Positions 1 to 11,700 of a stretch of 64,000 nucleotides of DNA are shown in pieces. Within the stretch, counting starts at the first letter, position 1. Each line of letters starts with the position of its first letter. A program made the position numbers and the translations under genes. A model generated the notes under the pieces. It was not told the origin of the DNA. It saw only the letters and a program-made list of their open reading frames with translations, and made no database searches. Source of the stretch: Coniferiporia sulphurascens (taxonomy: Eukaryota; Basidiomycota; Agaricomycetes; Hymenochaetales; Hymenochaetaceae); the NCBI GenBank assembly GCA_002794785.1, contig NBBA01000002.1, forward strand, positions 2,542,001 to 2,606,000, read 5' to 3'.

Positions 1-1029
1 ATATATTGGTTAGCACAAAAATGCCTGTACTGGTGAAAGAGAGAGAGGACTGACCAGGAGATACTCGGGAACGGAGGATATGGTCGCAAGCCAAGTTGCG
101 CTCACACATTATAAATTCGACCGAAATTTTTGGATTAATTCCCGTGCCGCAACGGTCCCGTCATGACCGTCGATCTTGCGTCTTGAGCACACCATCCGTT
201 TGGCCTTTGTTTGTAGTCCAGGACCCCGAGAACCACTCAGCGAATCCAGGACACTCTATTGCAGCATAGTATTGCTAGTGCAAATAGTACAGGCTGTCGA
301 GCAAGTCCTGCAGTAAGTAACAACTTGATGGCTATTCGTGCTTGAGTGAACAGAAGTGGTCTTGAACACAGGTTACTTTATTTTTCAAATTAGACTCGCC
401 GTCCTTCTCTCACGTACACATTAGTCACGTATACCTTTCTGGTGTCTTATCCTCAAGTTGCATCTTTCACTAACGGATATTTTTTCTGCTATCCGAGTCT
501 CTCTTCCATCCGACATTATTAACTCCATCTTCTGCCAAGTTTAACGAGGTGATATATTATTTGAGAAAAACCGAAAAAAAAAAGAAATCGAAATCGATCA
601 CGGGGTCCAGACGCGTCCCCTACCAACTTGACGCGCCTACTGGCATTGAGTTTGTAAGTATGCAAGCAAAACCCAAAGTGTTCCAAAATTATGTATTGAC
701 GAAATGAACGACTAAATCGCAATAGATCCATGATATGAGCATGCCGTCTAGACCACCACATAGTCCGGCATTGTTGCAGTTCCCATCCCATATCCCACAT
801 TTTCCTTTCCTACTCGCGCGGTATTTAGGTTATAACCGCGGTCTTTCGGGATGGCTTCTGCAGCGGCGGACGTGTGATTGTCAGTTACAGGATGGTGTCG
901 ACATCGATATTAATTTGTAGTTTGCATTTAGTATTTCGTAGTTCGTAATGCGTATAGGAATCCGTTCATAAAATGAATTCGTACGTTAGAACTTCCTCTG
1001 CTGCGCGAGACACCGCCAAAGTGTTCGGC
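1..1029. other. Left-edge non-coding stretch
   Basis: I see no convincing gene here. The open frames are short and have no recognisable motif. The right part should hold the 3' untranslated region and terminator of the aminotransferase gene, which ends at 1030 on the minus strand. The sequence is moderately AT-rich with no obvious tandem repeat. Confidence 0.5.
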
Positions 1030-3073
1030 TTACGCTGCTGCTGCCACTGCTACGCTTTCACTCCCGTTTACGAATTCATTTGTGTGCTTCTCGCTCAGGA
1101 TATTGTCGATGAGCCCCTTCGCCTTCTTCGCCTCTGCAGTCGTCTCTTTCAGCGCGCTGATAACCCGGTCTATGTCACCCCGCGATTTATCAACGACGGA
1201 GATACCCATGTGCCTATGTTTGCGCAGTAATGACAAAGATGAGCAGAATTTAGGTTGAGGGAAGAAAATAACGTACCCAATTCGGAAGTATTTGTCTGAT
1301 TGGACAGTTCCAAGGGTCAGGACACGTTTATAAACTTTTAGAGTTCACTAACCTTTGCAGTCCTTATGCAGACCTCCAGCGACAACGATACCTTTGCTTG
1401 CAAGACGCGGTAGGATGTCTGACGCCACCAAGCCCTCCGGGTAGTAAATCTACCCGCGGTAGTTTAAAATAAATCTGAAGAAAAGGGCAACAATACGTAC
1501 GGCAGTCATACCGTTCGCCTGTGATTTGCTTTCCTTAGCGACGGTTTTAAGACCAAGGTCCGCGACCGCATTCCTGAGACGGGCACTCTGCTCCTTGTGC
1601 AATGCAAAGCGCTCCTCGAGCGTAGGCGAACGCTTGGTGATAGCTGAAAGCGACGCGTGGAACGCATAGACCAGGTTTACGGGCGGCGTCGCGAAATACA
1701 TCGCCTGGCCGGCCTCATACGCGCGCATGATAGGAAGCCAGCTATTGATTCAAAATCAGATTATGGCCCAGTCCATCCGGGAAAAGACCCAGACGCCGGC
1801 AAAAGTATGAACGCACCGCTTCCAGCTCGCATAATAACTCGAGACAGGCGTCTTCCGGTTTTCAAACGTTTGGATCGCCTTTTGGCTAGCAGAGACTACA
1901 CTTAAACCAGGCGGCGTGCCAAGCCCCTTCTGTGTTGCTGACAATACAACATCAATCCCCCAATCTTCCTGACGAATCTCTTCCGACGCTACCGAGCAGA
2001 CGCCATCCAGAATAACCTAGTTTGCAAGTCCGATCGCAGACCAAAGTTATTCGCCAGAAGTTAGGGACAAAATCAGAATTGAAGGATAAGCGGAAAACGT
2101 ACGAGCGAGTCCGGCGAAAGCCGCTTGACCGTCTCGCCAATCGCTTTCGCGTCACTGAGAACACCCGTCGACGTATCGACGTGCGTAAACGTAACAAGTT
2201 TATACTTTTTCTTCGTAAGCGCCGCCTCAAGTGCAGCCAGCCCGACGGCCTCGCCTACAGGCGCAACGAGTTGGTCAACCATGGCACCGTACGTGGTAAG
2301 GCTAAGCGACAGATATTTCGGTTGTCGGTAAAATACGCATATATGTGGACGTCATCTAAGGAACATACCAGTCCGTAAAACTATCGCCGAAGTAGCCAGA
2401 GTTCAGCACTAGGCACGGCTCTCCCGATTCGACGAGGTTGGAGGCAACCTGTGTTCGCAAACATTAATACATTCCCTTACGCGCACAGGAAGACATCCGG
2501 CTGTATGCGACGTACCTGGTCCCATCCAAGCGTTCCCGAACCCGCGATCAAAAAGGGTTGACTGTTGGGTGCGTATAGGACCTCCCTGGTGTAGACATAG
2601 TAAGCATAGTCTGCACGCCGGCCGCACCCGTCGCGTCAACGCGCTTGCCTGAGCATCCTGATACAGTCCCCGAAGACCGGGACAAACTCCGGGGAGACAT
2701 GGCTCATAGACGGGTGTGCATTGGCGTAGAGTACCTGATGGACACGGCATTTAGCGTCCAGTCCATCTCATAAAATAAGGCGCATCTACGCACATCGTCG
2801 GCGATTTCAATCGGTCCAGGGATGCTGCGTTGTAATTTAGCGACGATCGCAGCGGAGCTTGATAACACCTTACACCAATAACCTAGAGGTATGCGTGATT
2901 GGTATATATGCTATGCTCATAAACAGACAGGTATGGCGTACTTGTGCGGTTCCTAAGCACAACGCCGAGGGAATGCGAAAAGCAAATTGAATTATGTCAG
3001 GAGAGAAGAGCTAGGCTGGGAAGCGGACGCGACTTACCTGGGTGAACGGAGTTCCGTTGGCTTTGGAGCTCAT
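1030..3073 (-). CDS. AGX1: Alanine-glyoxylate (serine-pyruvate) aminotransferase
   Basis: This is a PLP-dependent class V aminotransferase that converts glyoxylate and alanine to glycine and pyruvate. It starts at the ATG at 3073 (MSSKANGTPFTQ) and stops with TAA at 1030-1032. Family landmarks in order are HKLLVIPGPIE, ANAHPSMSHVSPEF, FLIAGSGTLGWDQ, VTFTHVDTSTGVL, the cofactor segment SATQKGLGTPPG (its Lys is the expected Schiff-base residue) and a C-terminal HMGISVVDKSRGDI block. The start only joins the body if two tiny exons are used: 2942-2952 (11 bases) and 2874-2882 (9 bases). All junctions are GT-AG and keep frame. One later intron (2586-2648) is best read as GC-AG. The protein ends in a run of alanines with no SKL-type peroxisomal signal, so a cytosolic or other location is possible. 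Family assignment is firm; some internal exon edges were not fixed. Confidence 0.93.
2874..2952 (-). other. Two consecutive microexons of AGX1
   Basis: Exons of 11 bases (2942-2952) and 9 bases (2874-2882) lie between the start exon and the exon opening at 2824. Each is flanked by AG and GT on the minus strand. Joined, they read EPHKLLVIPG across the junctions, the expected start of the aminotransferase fold. This is inference from splice sites, frame and family conservation. Confidence 0.75.
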
Positions 3074-3508
3074 CGTGCGTGGTCGTGCGGACAAAGATTG
3101 GGAGGGACGACCGAGGACTAGCGGGTTGTTGCGGCGAGTGAAGACGGGGTGTGACTTACGAATGTGCGCTGACCTGCGATGATTTTGTGTACAAGCGGAG
3201 GGCCAGTTAAGAGTCTGCTGACCTGATCCTGCTCCGCGACGGCTCACGACTCACCGAAATATACCGTCTCCCATGACCCTCAGCGCTCTCGACATTTTCA
3301 GAGCCGGTATTGTCTTCACGGAACGTACACGGGAGTTCGTACCCCGAAATTCAGCCTCGTCCGCCAATTATATGGCGGCAAAAGAGAGGTCGTATCACAC
3401 GGGAGTCCGGGCTCCCGCGTCTCGGGCTTACTTGTATTAATCCGTGTACACGATTCGTGAGCCAATATTACAGACATGTATGTGCGACCTATACTCCACG
3501 CTCAGCGC
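3074..3508. other. Intergenic region upstream of AGX1
   Basis: This is a 435-base gap between two genes that run the same way. It should hold the dynein-gene 3' end and the AGX1 promoter. The reading frames here show no family motif. No clear TATA box or repeat was noticed. Confidence 0.5.
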
Positions 3509-6011
3509 TCAGCGTCCAGCCGCAATGCGCGCCGGGTCTCCGTCCACCGCTGGTCCGCTTCCGTTTGTACCCTGCACCCCTTGCCCGACCTGCCCGTTCT
3601 GTAACCCGGCCAACGTGCGCTGAAGATCCGTCCATTCTGTCTCACGTGGAATCGCCATGTCCCCGATGTCGTAAATGTACAACTTGCCGTCGCTGCCTCC
3701 GAGCGCAGCTCGTCGTCCGTCCTTGCAATCCCACTTTAGCTTGTTAATCGCACGGTTTGCATCCACTTGGGTCGACACCACAGGCACCTGATGTGAGAAC
3801 TCTTCAGAAAATAGACACAATCAAGAGGCGCGAAGTAGAGCCTGCCTCTGTATCCGTGTTCAGGTTCCACAGGTCGAACCGTCCGCTCCCATCGACTGCC
3901 CCAAATAGCGCTGGATGCTGTGGGTGCCACTTCACATCGTACACATAGTCGTCTGCTTCATCGAAGCTATACACAGGCCCGATCGTGTGTGCCTGCGTGC
4001 TCGGCTTTGCGATGCTCTTCGCTCGCCAGAGCTTAACGGTCCAGTCCGCACTCGCAGTCAAGAACAAATCGCTAAAGTCGACAGGGCCGTGTAGAGGGTG
4101 GAAGTGCAAACCCATTACAGGCCCGGCATGGCCTTTATACACGTCGTACTGGTTGAGACCAGCCTTTGAACCAGCCCGATCATAGCGGTTGGCCTGATAG
4201 ACGTTACCTTCTTCGGTGCCGGTGAAGAATGTCGTAGTTTCGTTGTCCGGAAAATCGAGACAGGTTATCGCAACCTCGGCAGTCTTGTTGTGTCCGGCAT
4301 GTTGGAGTTCCAGGGATTCCTGAGCCACAACTGTCAATTGTAAATGAAAATCATAGGAAAGGGGAAACCCACCTGAGGCTGAGCTAGCATGTCGACCAGC
4401 CAGCTGCATACCAGACCATCTGTACTGCTTGTGATTAAGTTGTGCGCATTCTGTGTCCCAACAATTTGCATCGCATAGACAGGGTGCGTATGTCCTGCGG
4501 CACTCAACGGCGTTTTCAATACAGGCAGGTGTTTACTCCGAGTATCCCATAGCAAGATTTGGCCAGAATATGTTCCGCCGAAGACAAGGTTCGCATTGAA
4601 TGGCGAAAATGCAACGGAGAGGACGTCGGACTGAGAGTGGAAGACAAACTCCGGTCGTTCGAGAAGATGCAAGTTCCAGATAGCAACGAGACCATCCGGT
4701 TCATTCAATGCAGCCGGGTTCTTGTTGTACGAAGCCACACTCAGCTCCGGGTACTGTACCAAATAATCCCATCAGCTGACTTCTTCCCTCCAGACGGGTT
4801 CAACTTACTTTCGGAGACCAATCTATGTCTGTGATTGATCTATTCTTTCCGTATCGCTCGTCAAAGAAAGCACAAACGCGTTTTACACGTTTGCCTTCCG
4901 ACTCGTCTCTTCAACCGAGATGTCAACATTCAGTTCCCTGTCAAACGTCGTGAAGAAAGATTCACCCTCCAGATTCCGCCCCGATGGTATAGTCACGGAT
5001 GTAATCGTATCCGTCATTTAACGCTCGCTGTAATATCTTTGACGATTGCTCCACAAAGTCCAGGAATTCAGGCGCAATGAAGACACTTGCGCGCTCCTCC
5101 TCCGTAAGTTCTGTAACTACATTAGTATGGTGACGCGTTTGTTCAATGTGGGCGTTTACCGCGAATCTCTTGCTCAATCTCCTTCTCGAGCTTCGCGTTC
5201 TCCTCCTCGAGTTCGTGCTCCTTGGCTATTTTCTCCGCCTCGGTCTCCTTTTCTCGTATAATTCGTTGCCGGATCTCTTCTTCGTCAGGTGCAGTAACTT
5301 CAATAGATATCTCAGCGGTTTGCACATCCTTGTCATATGTTACGCGCTCCTATAATCCGCAATACAAAACCTCAGTAGAGTCAACAAAAGTCCAAATCCC
5401 TTTACATACTTTCCGAGGTAGATCAAACAGGTCTTGCTCCACGTCGACCAAGTCAGGAATAAATCTCGGCGTCAAGGTTCTTGATGACATTTGATTCAAT
5501 AAGTATGAATATAACGCCATTAAGATCGCACCTTTCAACGACATTGTCTGTCCCCGACGACGACACAGCAGCGCCGTTTCGGGGGGCAAACGTTATGTCT
5601 ACGAAAGGCCTGTCGCTAAACACATCACTCTGCCTACTCAACCGTCCTGAAGGCCCCGGTGGCGTCCTTTCGCGAAGATATAACGGGGAGTTCGGCCGCC
5701 CAATGGCAGGCGTACCAGGCACGGAGATGGGTGTAACATCACCTCCACTGTCGGAACTTCTTGGGAAAGACGAACCGAGTGCAGCTTCCACAATCTCATC
5801 TAAGTCTGGGCGGCGGTAATTCGACGAGCCTGCCTAAACGTCGAACGAAATGGTCATGTCACTGTAGTCTATGCAGGTATTACAGGAGTTTCCGCACCTC
5901 GGCTACCTGCCTCCTCTCAGTCTCTGCCTTTTGTCGTTCTGCACGCGCCTTGCGTAGCTCTGCAAGTTTCTGGCGTTTCGCTTCAATTTCTGCGCGTCGT
6001 CTGTCCGACAT
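3509..6011 (-). CDS. PAC11: Cytoplasmic dynein intermediate chain
   Basis: This subunit of cytoplasmic dynein links the heavy chains to light chains and dynactin for minus-end microtubule transport (nuclear migration, endosome motility). The start at 6011 gives [16 protein letters not shown], the charged N-terminal helix typical of the family, which binds dynactin p150. A Ser/Pro-rich linker follows, then a long Glu/Lys/Arg-rich coiled coil encoded around 5150-5330. The C-terminal half is a WD40 propeller. Clear blades include [49 protein letters not shown] and [15 protein letters not shown]. The stop is TGA at 3509-3511. Introns are short, for example after VAE in the first exon. It is divergent from SEN2, 210 bases away. 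PAC11 is the yeast counterpart and DYNC1I the animal one. Confidence 0.95.
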
Positions 6012-6221
6012 GTTGGTATAGGATCTTAGGCTCAGACAAAGTAGTAGCAGGCAATGATTGTGCTACGACGCGTCCTGAGTGCTTAACAGCTCACTTGACG
6101 CGCTTCCCCATCCGGGCGCTGGATCGGCGCGTCTCTGAGTCAAATCCATTGCAAACTTCTCGCTCAGCTACAGTATAAAAATCTATTGGTCCCATTTTCC
6201 TCCATAGGATTTGGATTGGAA
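6012..6221. promoter_or_regulatory. Shared divergent promoter, dynein IC / SEN2
   Basis: These 210 bases separate the start codons of the dynein intermediate chain (-) and SEN2 (+). A TATAAAAA box lies at 6174-6181 and an inverted CCAAT box (ATTGG) at 6185-6189, close upstream of the SEN2 ATG. Both genes must have their promoters and 5' UTRs here. Confidence 0.65.
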
Positions 6222-7724
6222 ATGAGTACACGCGGAGGCAAGCAAGGCGCAGGCGGGAAGAAAGGTGCACGCCACTCCGAGAACAACAAGATTTACGCAT
6301 ATCCGCTGCCGCTCATTCTCGACCCCTTACCTAGTGGCTCTCAAGCTGCAAAATGCGCTGCAGGCATTCTAGGAATATTTGGTCTCTCAGCGGCACGGAT
6401 TTCGAGGCCCCATCTGGAGGGAATGCTCGACCCAGCAACCCGCTCGATCTGGGTCGCTAACTCGGGAGATGCTATGCTCCTTTGGCAGAGAGGATTCTTC
6501 GGCAAGGGCAACCTATCGCGCAGTGAGCCAAGCTGGCTTGCCAGACAGTTGAACCAACGGAAAATCAGAGCTTCTGGAGGTACGGTCGATGTCTGCTTAA
6601 TCGTGTTTTAACTTAAACGCGTGCACATCACAGGAATGACCGCTGAGGAGGTTACAGCCAAGCGACGCGCAGAGCGTAGGCAGTTCAAATTGGACAGAGC
6701 CCGCGCGCTGGCTGAGGCAGCTCTCGAAGCTGAGACGGCGTTTGCCTCCACTGGCGTCGTGCTTCAAGAGCCCAGTGTTGTCATTCCATCCGCTGCAACT
6801 TGGAAGCCAAATAAACCCACAGCCTCGGCAGGACCAAGCACGAACACCGAGTTTGGCTCACCGACCCCGGACGTGATAACAGAAGAGACCTATGACGGGG
6901 TTACTGAAGAGGAGCTCGCGGACATTGAGCACCTGCAGCTCACCCTCCAAGAGGCATTTTTCCTGATCTGGACTATGGATTGCTTGTCTGTTTTCGATCC
7001 TGTAACTGTACGTTTGTCATATTCTAAGCCCGTCCAGATTACCATTAGTTCTAGTATTGACGTTGTTTTCTCCAGCAAGAATCTCTTAGTCTATCACGGA
7101 TCTGGCGCGCGTTCCAGGCTGTTTACCACCCTACTTTTATGCTCTCCCCTTCGCTAGACTCTAAGCCCACGCGATTCGACAACCCCTTTCTCATTAACTA
7201 CGTTGTTTTTCACCATTACCGCTCTCTCGGCTGGGTAATAAAGGGTGGCATCAAATTTTGCGTCGACTACTTACTCTACAAGCGCGGCCCAGTCTTCTCG
7301 CACGCCGAGTCAGTGTTCCCCTAGCCGCCGTTCCCGTTCTTCCGTTCATTGCCTAACGAGACATCACTAAAACATATATCTGCAGGTTTGCAATCGTCGT
7401 TTGTCCGGTGTACGAGGACCCTTCCGACCGCGAAACATCGCCCTACCAACTACAAAATGCAGACCCCTTCACATGGTCTTGGCTGAGCACGATCAATCGT
7501 GTGAACACACAGGTACAAAAAGTAAGCGTGTCGGGTTTTCTTTCTGCGCCGCGTCCTCATTTAGTCCGAATTGAATCCAACAGACTCTTATCCTGACATA
7601 CGTAACAATACCCGCAATATCCCGTCTTCCGACGGATACGCCGTCATCTCCCGCATGCCTCGCCCACTACTCAGTCCGCGAGGTCGTCGTTCGCCGGTTT
7701 GTCCCGGCTCGCATGCGCGACTAG
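6222..7724 (+). CDS. SEN2: tRNA-splicing endonuclease catalytic subunit Sen2
   Basis: Sen2 is a catalytic subunit of the nuclear/mitochondrial-surface complex that cuts pre-tRNA introns at the 5' splice site. The ATG at 6222 opens exon 1 (6222-6579). The hallmark [19 protein letters not shown] lies near residue 90. A charged helical region follows ([15 protein letters not shown]). The nuclease domain contains [17 protein letters not shown], holding the expected catalytic Tyr and His, and the third catalytic residue is the Lys of QVQK-TLILTYV, whose codon ends an exon. Splices GA|GTCAGT...CAG|G and AAA|GTAAGC keep the frame. The stop is TAG at 7722-7724. All three catalytic residues are present, so the enzyme looks functional. 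Little else could give this combination. Confidence 0.95.
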
Positions 7725-8055
7725 CCGCATTTTCCCCCTATCATTATTCAAGCACGAATTTTGCTCCAAAAAAAACAAATGTACTATAATGGTAGTGTAT
7801 TACGACAAACGTTGCACCCTGGGGCAAATACATATCCCAATAAACCGCGAAACCGGTCTAAAAGGGCACGCGAAAATTCCTGGGATCACGGCAACAGTAC
7901 AGCAAGGCGAAACGGGGGACGACCTCACATACACACTTGGACTGATACTAGCAAAAAGAAGGACGACCACCATGTGAGTGAGACAGGAGCGAAAGCATAA
8001 GGAGAAAGAAAATCGAAGCAATGGAGAAGCAACGCTGACCCAAACGACGCAATAT
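7725..8055. other. Convergent intergenic region SEN2 / THP3
   Basis: This is 331 bases between two converging genes, so it should hold both 3' UTRs and terminators. An AT-rich run with several A tracts follows the SEN2 stop. No coding signal was seen. Confidence 0.5.
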
Positions 8056-9909
8056 CTAGATGGCGCCTCTGATGGTTGCCTTCCTGTACTTCTCGTCGTA
8101 AACCTGGGCGAGCGGCGCTTGCGCAGACTTGCAGTCTAGAACCTTGTTGTTATCCGCGACTGTCGGGTCCTGGTAGAACGCCGCACGATGCTGTGTTAAA
8201 AAAACTGCAACCTGGGCGGCGCTCTCGAACGCCAGTTCGTCTTGGATGAACGCAAGGGAAAGCTGTTGATAACTGCCAAAACAAGTAGATGAAACTCGGT
8301 TCAAATTTGCATGTATCAGGACCGCTTACGCTTTCGACATGACCATAAGCGCCTTCGTCCGCTCCCTATCGACAAAATGGTCCATAATATATGCCCCCAT
8401 GTTTGGCGAGTTTGAATAGAATTCAAAAAATGCATGATAGTTATTTGTTGACATCGCACGCTGAACTTCCAGTGCATGCTTTATAGCATTTTGTGCTTTC
8501 TGTTTTCCTGTTAGTCGACCTACAAGTAAATTTAATTCTGAGCGTGACGGTGGGAGTCGTTATTTAAGCAAAGCAAACGTGAGAGAAAAGCGCTTTAGAG
8601 GCGCACCGCTTCTGTTCATGCCATGCAGTAGCAGGAGTATTCGATAGGCTGTAAATTCGTCATTGCATCCACGTATGCCCAGCTCATAGAGATTCTTCAA
8701 CATCGCTTGGCATTGGTTGTACTCAACCATGTCCGCCTAAATTATAATTCATCGGACAATGCATTTTTTATTAGCTTTGGCGGACGTACGGCTTCTAGCG
8801 CCATACGTGCATGCATTTCATAAACTTGGACGGTAAATTCGTTCTTTATCCGTTGCACCTGTACCGAATCAGCACGACAAATAGGGGACACCACAAACAG
8901 AAACATACTGTCAGATCTTGCCGAACGCTTTTGAACTGGTTACATATCCAAGAGTAATCGTTATTCTCCCGCCACCGCTTCTTAAGTTCTATTAATGTTT
9001 TTTCCAAGACGCGATATGGCCGAATATCTTTTGGATCAGGTTCCTAGTATCTGTTGTTCAGCATGACTCAACAAGCGCTGCCCGTGCCAACGCACGGTTG
9101 TTAGTCGGAGATAATTTTTGAACAACTGTTGTGAGGTTCCGACAATCGTATATTTGTCCCAGTCGAGCGACTTCTCGGATTCCACATGTATCAGGACCCT
9201 AACACGCCGGAAATTGAAAAGATACGCACTCGATCGTTTCCTTCAACATTACTGCTTCCCCAAGATGACGGAGAGCCGGATCGTGAGCTGCTTTGTATGC
9301 GAGTAATGAGGTTGGAATGAGCATGCGTGACCTGTGAGGAACCCTGTCCACCGCGCTGTGACTTCTGCCGCTCGATTTCGTGTTCCCGTTGAAACCGTTC
9401 CGCTCTCTTGTTCAACGCTGCCTGGTCATTCAGATCTAGAGAGCTCGAGTACGACACGTTGCTTTTGTTAGCTGCTTTTTTCTTCTTATTCGACGCCGGT
9501 TTATCTTCGCTGAAGTGTAATAAACATGTTAATGTATGGCCTGAGTATCTCGCAGTGCGCCCCAGCTCTTACAGTTTGCGCTTGAAGTTCATTTGAGGCG
9601 GCAATTTCGGCATAAGGCTACAAGCAAAATTCTCTCACATCACAACGGAAATTTAAAGCTGAAAGAGTGGGCCAGACAACCTTTGCAGTTGAACGCCATT
9701 CCAATCGGTGGTCCACAACGTCTTCTTTGAGAATGCTTCACTTATTACCTGCTTTAGCTCAGCCTGAGCTTCGTCCCTATTGGAGTCTGTCATTTGTCCC
9801 AGGCATTTAGCAACCCAGTCCCTGACGGGACCAAACAGCTAAAAGTCAGTATAGCTTGAGCGGAGGAATGTAACGCCTACTTGAGTTGAGGAGGCCAAGC
9901 ATCCGACAT
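8056..9909 (-). CDS. THP3: SAC3/GANP-domain protein, Thp3/LENG8 family
   Basis: Thp3 (yeast) and LENG8 (animals) are nuclear SAC3-PCI proteins that act with Csn12 in transcription elongation and mRNA maturation. The ATG at 9909 gives a nine-residue first exon, MSDAWPPQL. Splicing AA|GTAGGC...GTCAG|G restores KDWVAKCLGQMTDSN, then LKQVI and KTLWTTDWNGVQLQ, the conserved N-terminal block. A basic region (KKKKAANKS, NKRAERFQREHEIERQKSQ) follows. The SAC3 core includes DPKDIRPYRVLEKT, WICNQFKSVRQDLTVQRI, TVQVYEMHARMALEA and YNQCQAMLKNLYELGI. Then come NYHAFFEFYSNSPNMGAY and VDRERTKALMVMSKAY, typical of the helical PCI-like half. The stop is TAG at 8056-8058. Several introns of about 50 bases were recognised but not all were placed. 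Confidence 0.9.
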
Positions 9910-10358
9910 CTTGCAAATTGTTGAGCCAGTTACAAAATAAAAAGCGCCAAAGAAACCCCGAGATAGTCAGATAGTATCCAAGCGATGTTTGCTGGCTGCC
10001 TGTCGGCGAGAGTCCTGTCGGTGATGAGCACGCCCTCAGATAACACAGCAATACCGCACACTAAAACGGCTAAATATAGTATTTCGCTCACACGATCTTT
10101 GCAGTCTTTTTAAGAGACATAAAGCATTAATCTAGTGTGAATCCACTTGTTTCATTACGATCAGCCTACCGTAATTGCATACTCAGGAGCGCCTTTACTA
10201 TTCGTCCCCCATATCTCAGGTAGATACGTTGCCCGTTTATCAGTAATACTAGGGCAAAGGTATCCAACACCACATCATAGCTCAGCGAGATGTCTATGTT
10301 TAAGAAATGGTATTAACGGCGTATAAGCCCAGTTTACACCGTAGGCTACTGAGATAGT
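9910..10358. other. Intergenic region upstream of THP3
   Basis: This 449-base gap lies between the THP3 start and the cytochrome c1 stop, both on the minus strand. It should contain the cytochrome c1 3' UTR and the THP3 promoter. I see no gene or repeat in it. Confidence 0.5.
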
Positions 10359-11700
10359 CTAATGGCCTTTCACCTCCGGCGGGTTGTAAACTGGCGTTAG
10401 GGTATTCGTGAGATTAATCTTAAAATTAAGTAATCGAAAATGTTACTTACTGATTTTTCTGCTCTTGATCACAGACCACTTGAAGCGCTTGACGTACAGA
10501 CTTATCGCCGTGATTGCTGACATCAGAATGACTGCTTTCAGGCCGTACTGCTTCCGCTCATCATGCTCGGGTTCGGCCGCCCAGGAAAGGAAAGTTACGA
10601 CATCCTTTGCCATCTGGCTCGTCGTGGCCGGGGTACCTAATTTTCTGAAATATTAGCGACAAGGAAATCGCAATAATACGGGCAACGCACCATCATCGTA
10701 CTCGACGAGACCGTCAAACAGTACGCGAGCCATAGCAATAGCACCACCGGGGAAGTAAGGGTTGTAGTTTAGCCCGTCAAGGACTTTCACGCCAGCCGGT
10801 GGGTCGACATAACCAGTGAGAAGAGAGAATATATAGTCCTAGGAAAGTGGTGAGCGTCGCGTGACTAACATTTGACAGGCTAACAACGCACCACGCCGCC
10901 GTGACGCGCCTTGGCCATCAAACTCAGGTCGGGAGGAAGTGCGCCAGCATTGCTCGCACGTGCAGCTTCCTCGTTGGGATACGGAGCTGGCATATAATCG
11001 GAGAGCTTTCCCGGACGCTGGAACATCTCGCCTGCGTCGTTGGGACCGTCCGTGTACTCGACCTCCTCGGCCATTGCCTTTACTTCGTCAACGCTATGGG
11101 AGACTCCGACAAGATTCCTCCACGCGATACGGTCAAGCGAGTGGCATGCAGCGCAGACCTCCCGATAAACCTGATAGCCACGGCGTACACTGTGTTTTGC
11201 ATTGAGCTTTAGCGGGTAGCCCTCCGGAAATGATGCGGCGTTAATTACCTAGCGTGGTCAAACGAGTTGAGGAGACCCTTATGGTAGAAAGGCCAGTTGG
11301 CAGGATGGAGACCCTCCTCCGAGGGCGAAGACGCATGGACCTCGCCAATGAAAGGCAGTGAGCCATATAGGTGTGCGTACCAGGCTACCGAGCCAACGGT
11401 GAAGAGTGTTGCAGAAGCGACCGCCGTCCTGGAAGCCAGAAAGCTCTGCAAAAAAAACTACACTTTTAGCCCACGTCTACCACGTATGTTCAAGAGTAGT
11501 CTCTGACTTCAGATGCGGCAGCTGAGCTCGACGAGGTCGAGGCGTATCGCTATACGAAAAAACGCTGTCAAGTTTGCTGCCCTAATATGCGAAAAACCAG
11601 CACTCACGACAGCCGAGCGGAATGACTGACCGGCTGCGCGCCTCGAAGCCGACAGCGACGCAGCGTTAAAAAAGGCCGAGGCAGGCAGCCTAGCCATCAT
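10359..11700 (-). CDS. CYT1: Cytochrome c1, haem subunit of complex III
   Basis: Cytochrome c1 passes electrons from the Rieske protein to cytochrome c at the inner mitochondrial membrane. The start at 11700 ([21 protein letters not shown]) is a basic, Ser/Ala-rich presequence. A second hydrophobic sorting segment follows ([18 protein letters not shown]). The haem site is [10 protein letters not shown]. Further landmarks are [62 protein letters not shown] (its Met is the expected axial ligand) and the C-terminal anchor [17 protein letters not shown] last intron (ATCA|GTAAGT...CCAG|TT) joins [10 protein letters not shown] and a TAG at 10359-10361. Without this splice the protein would end three residues after RKI. 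Very secure. Confidence 0.96.
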
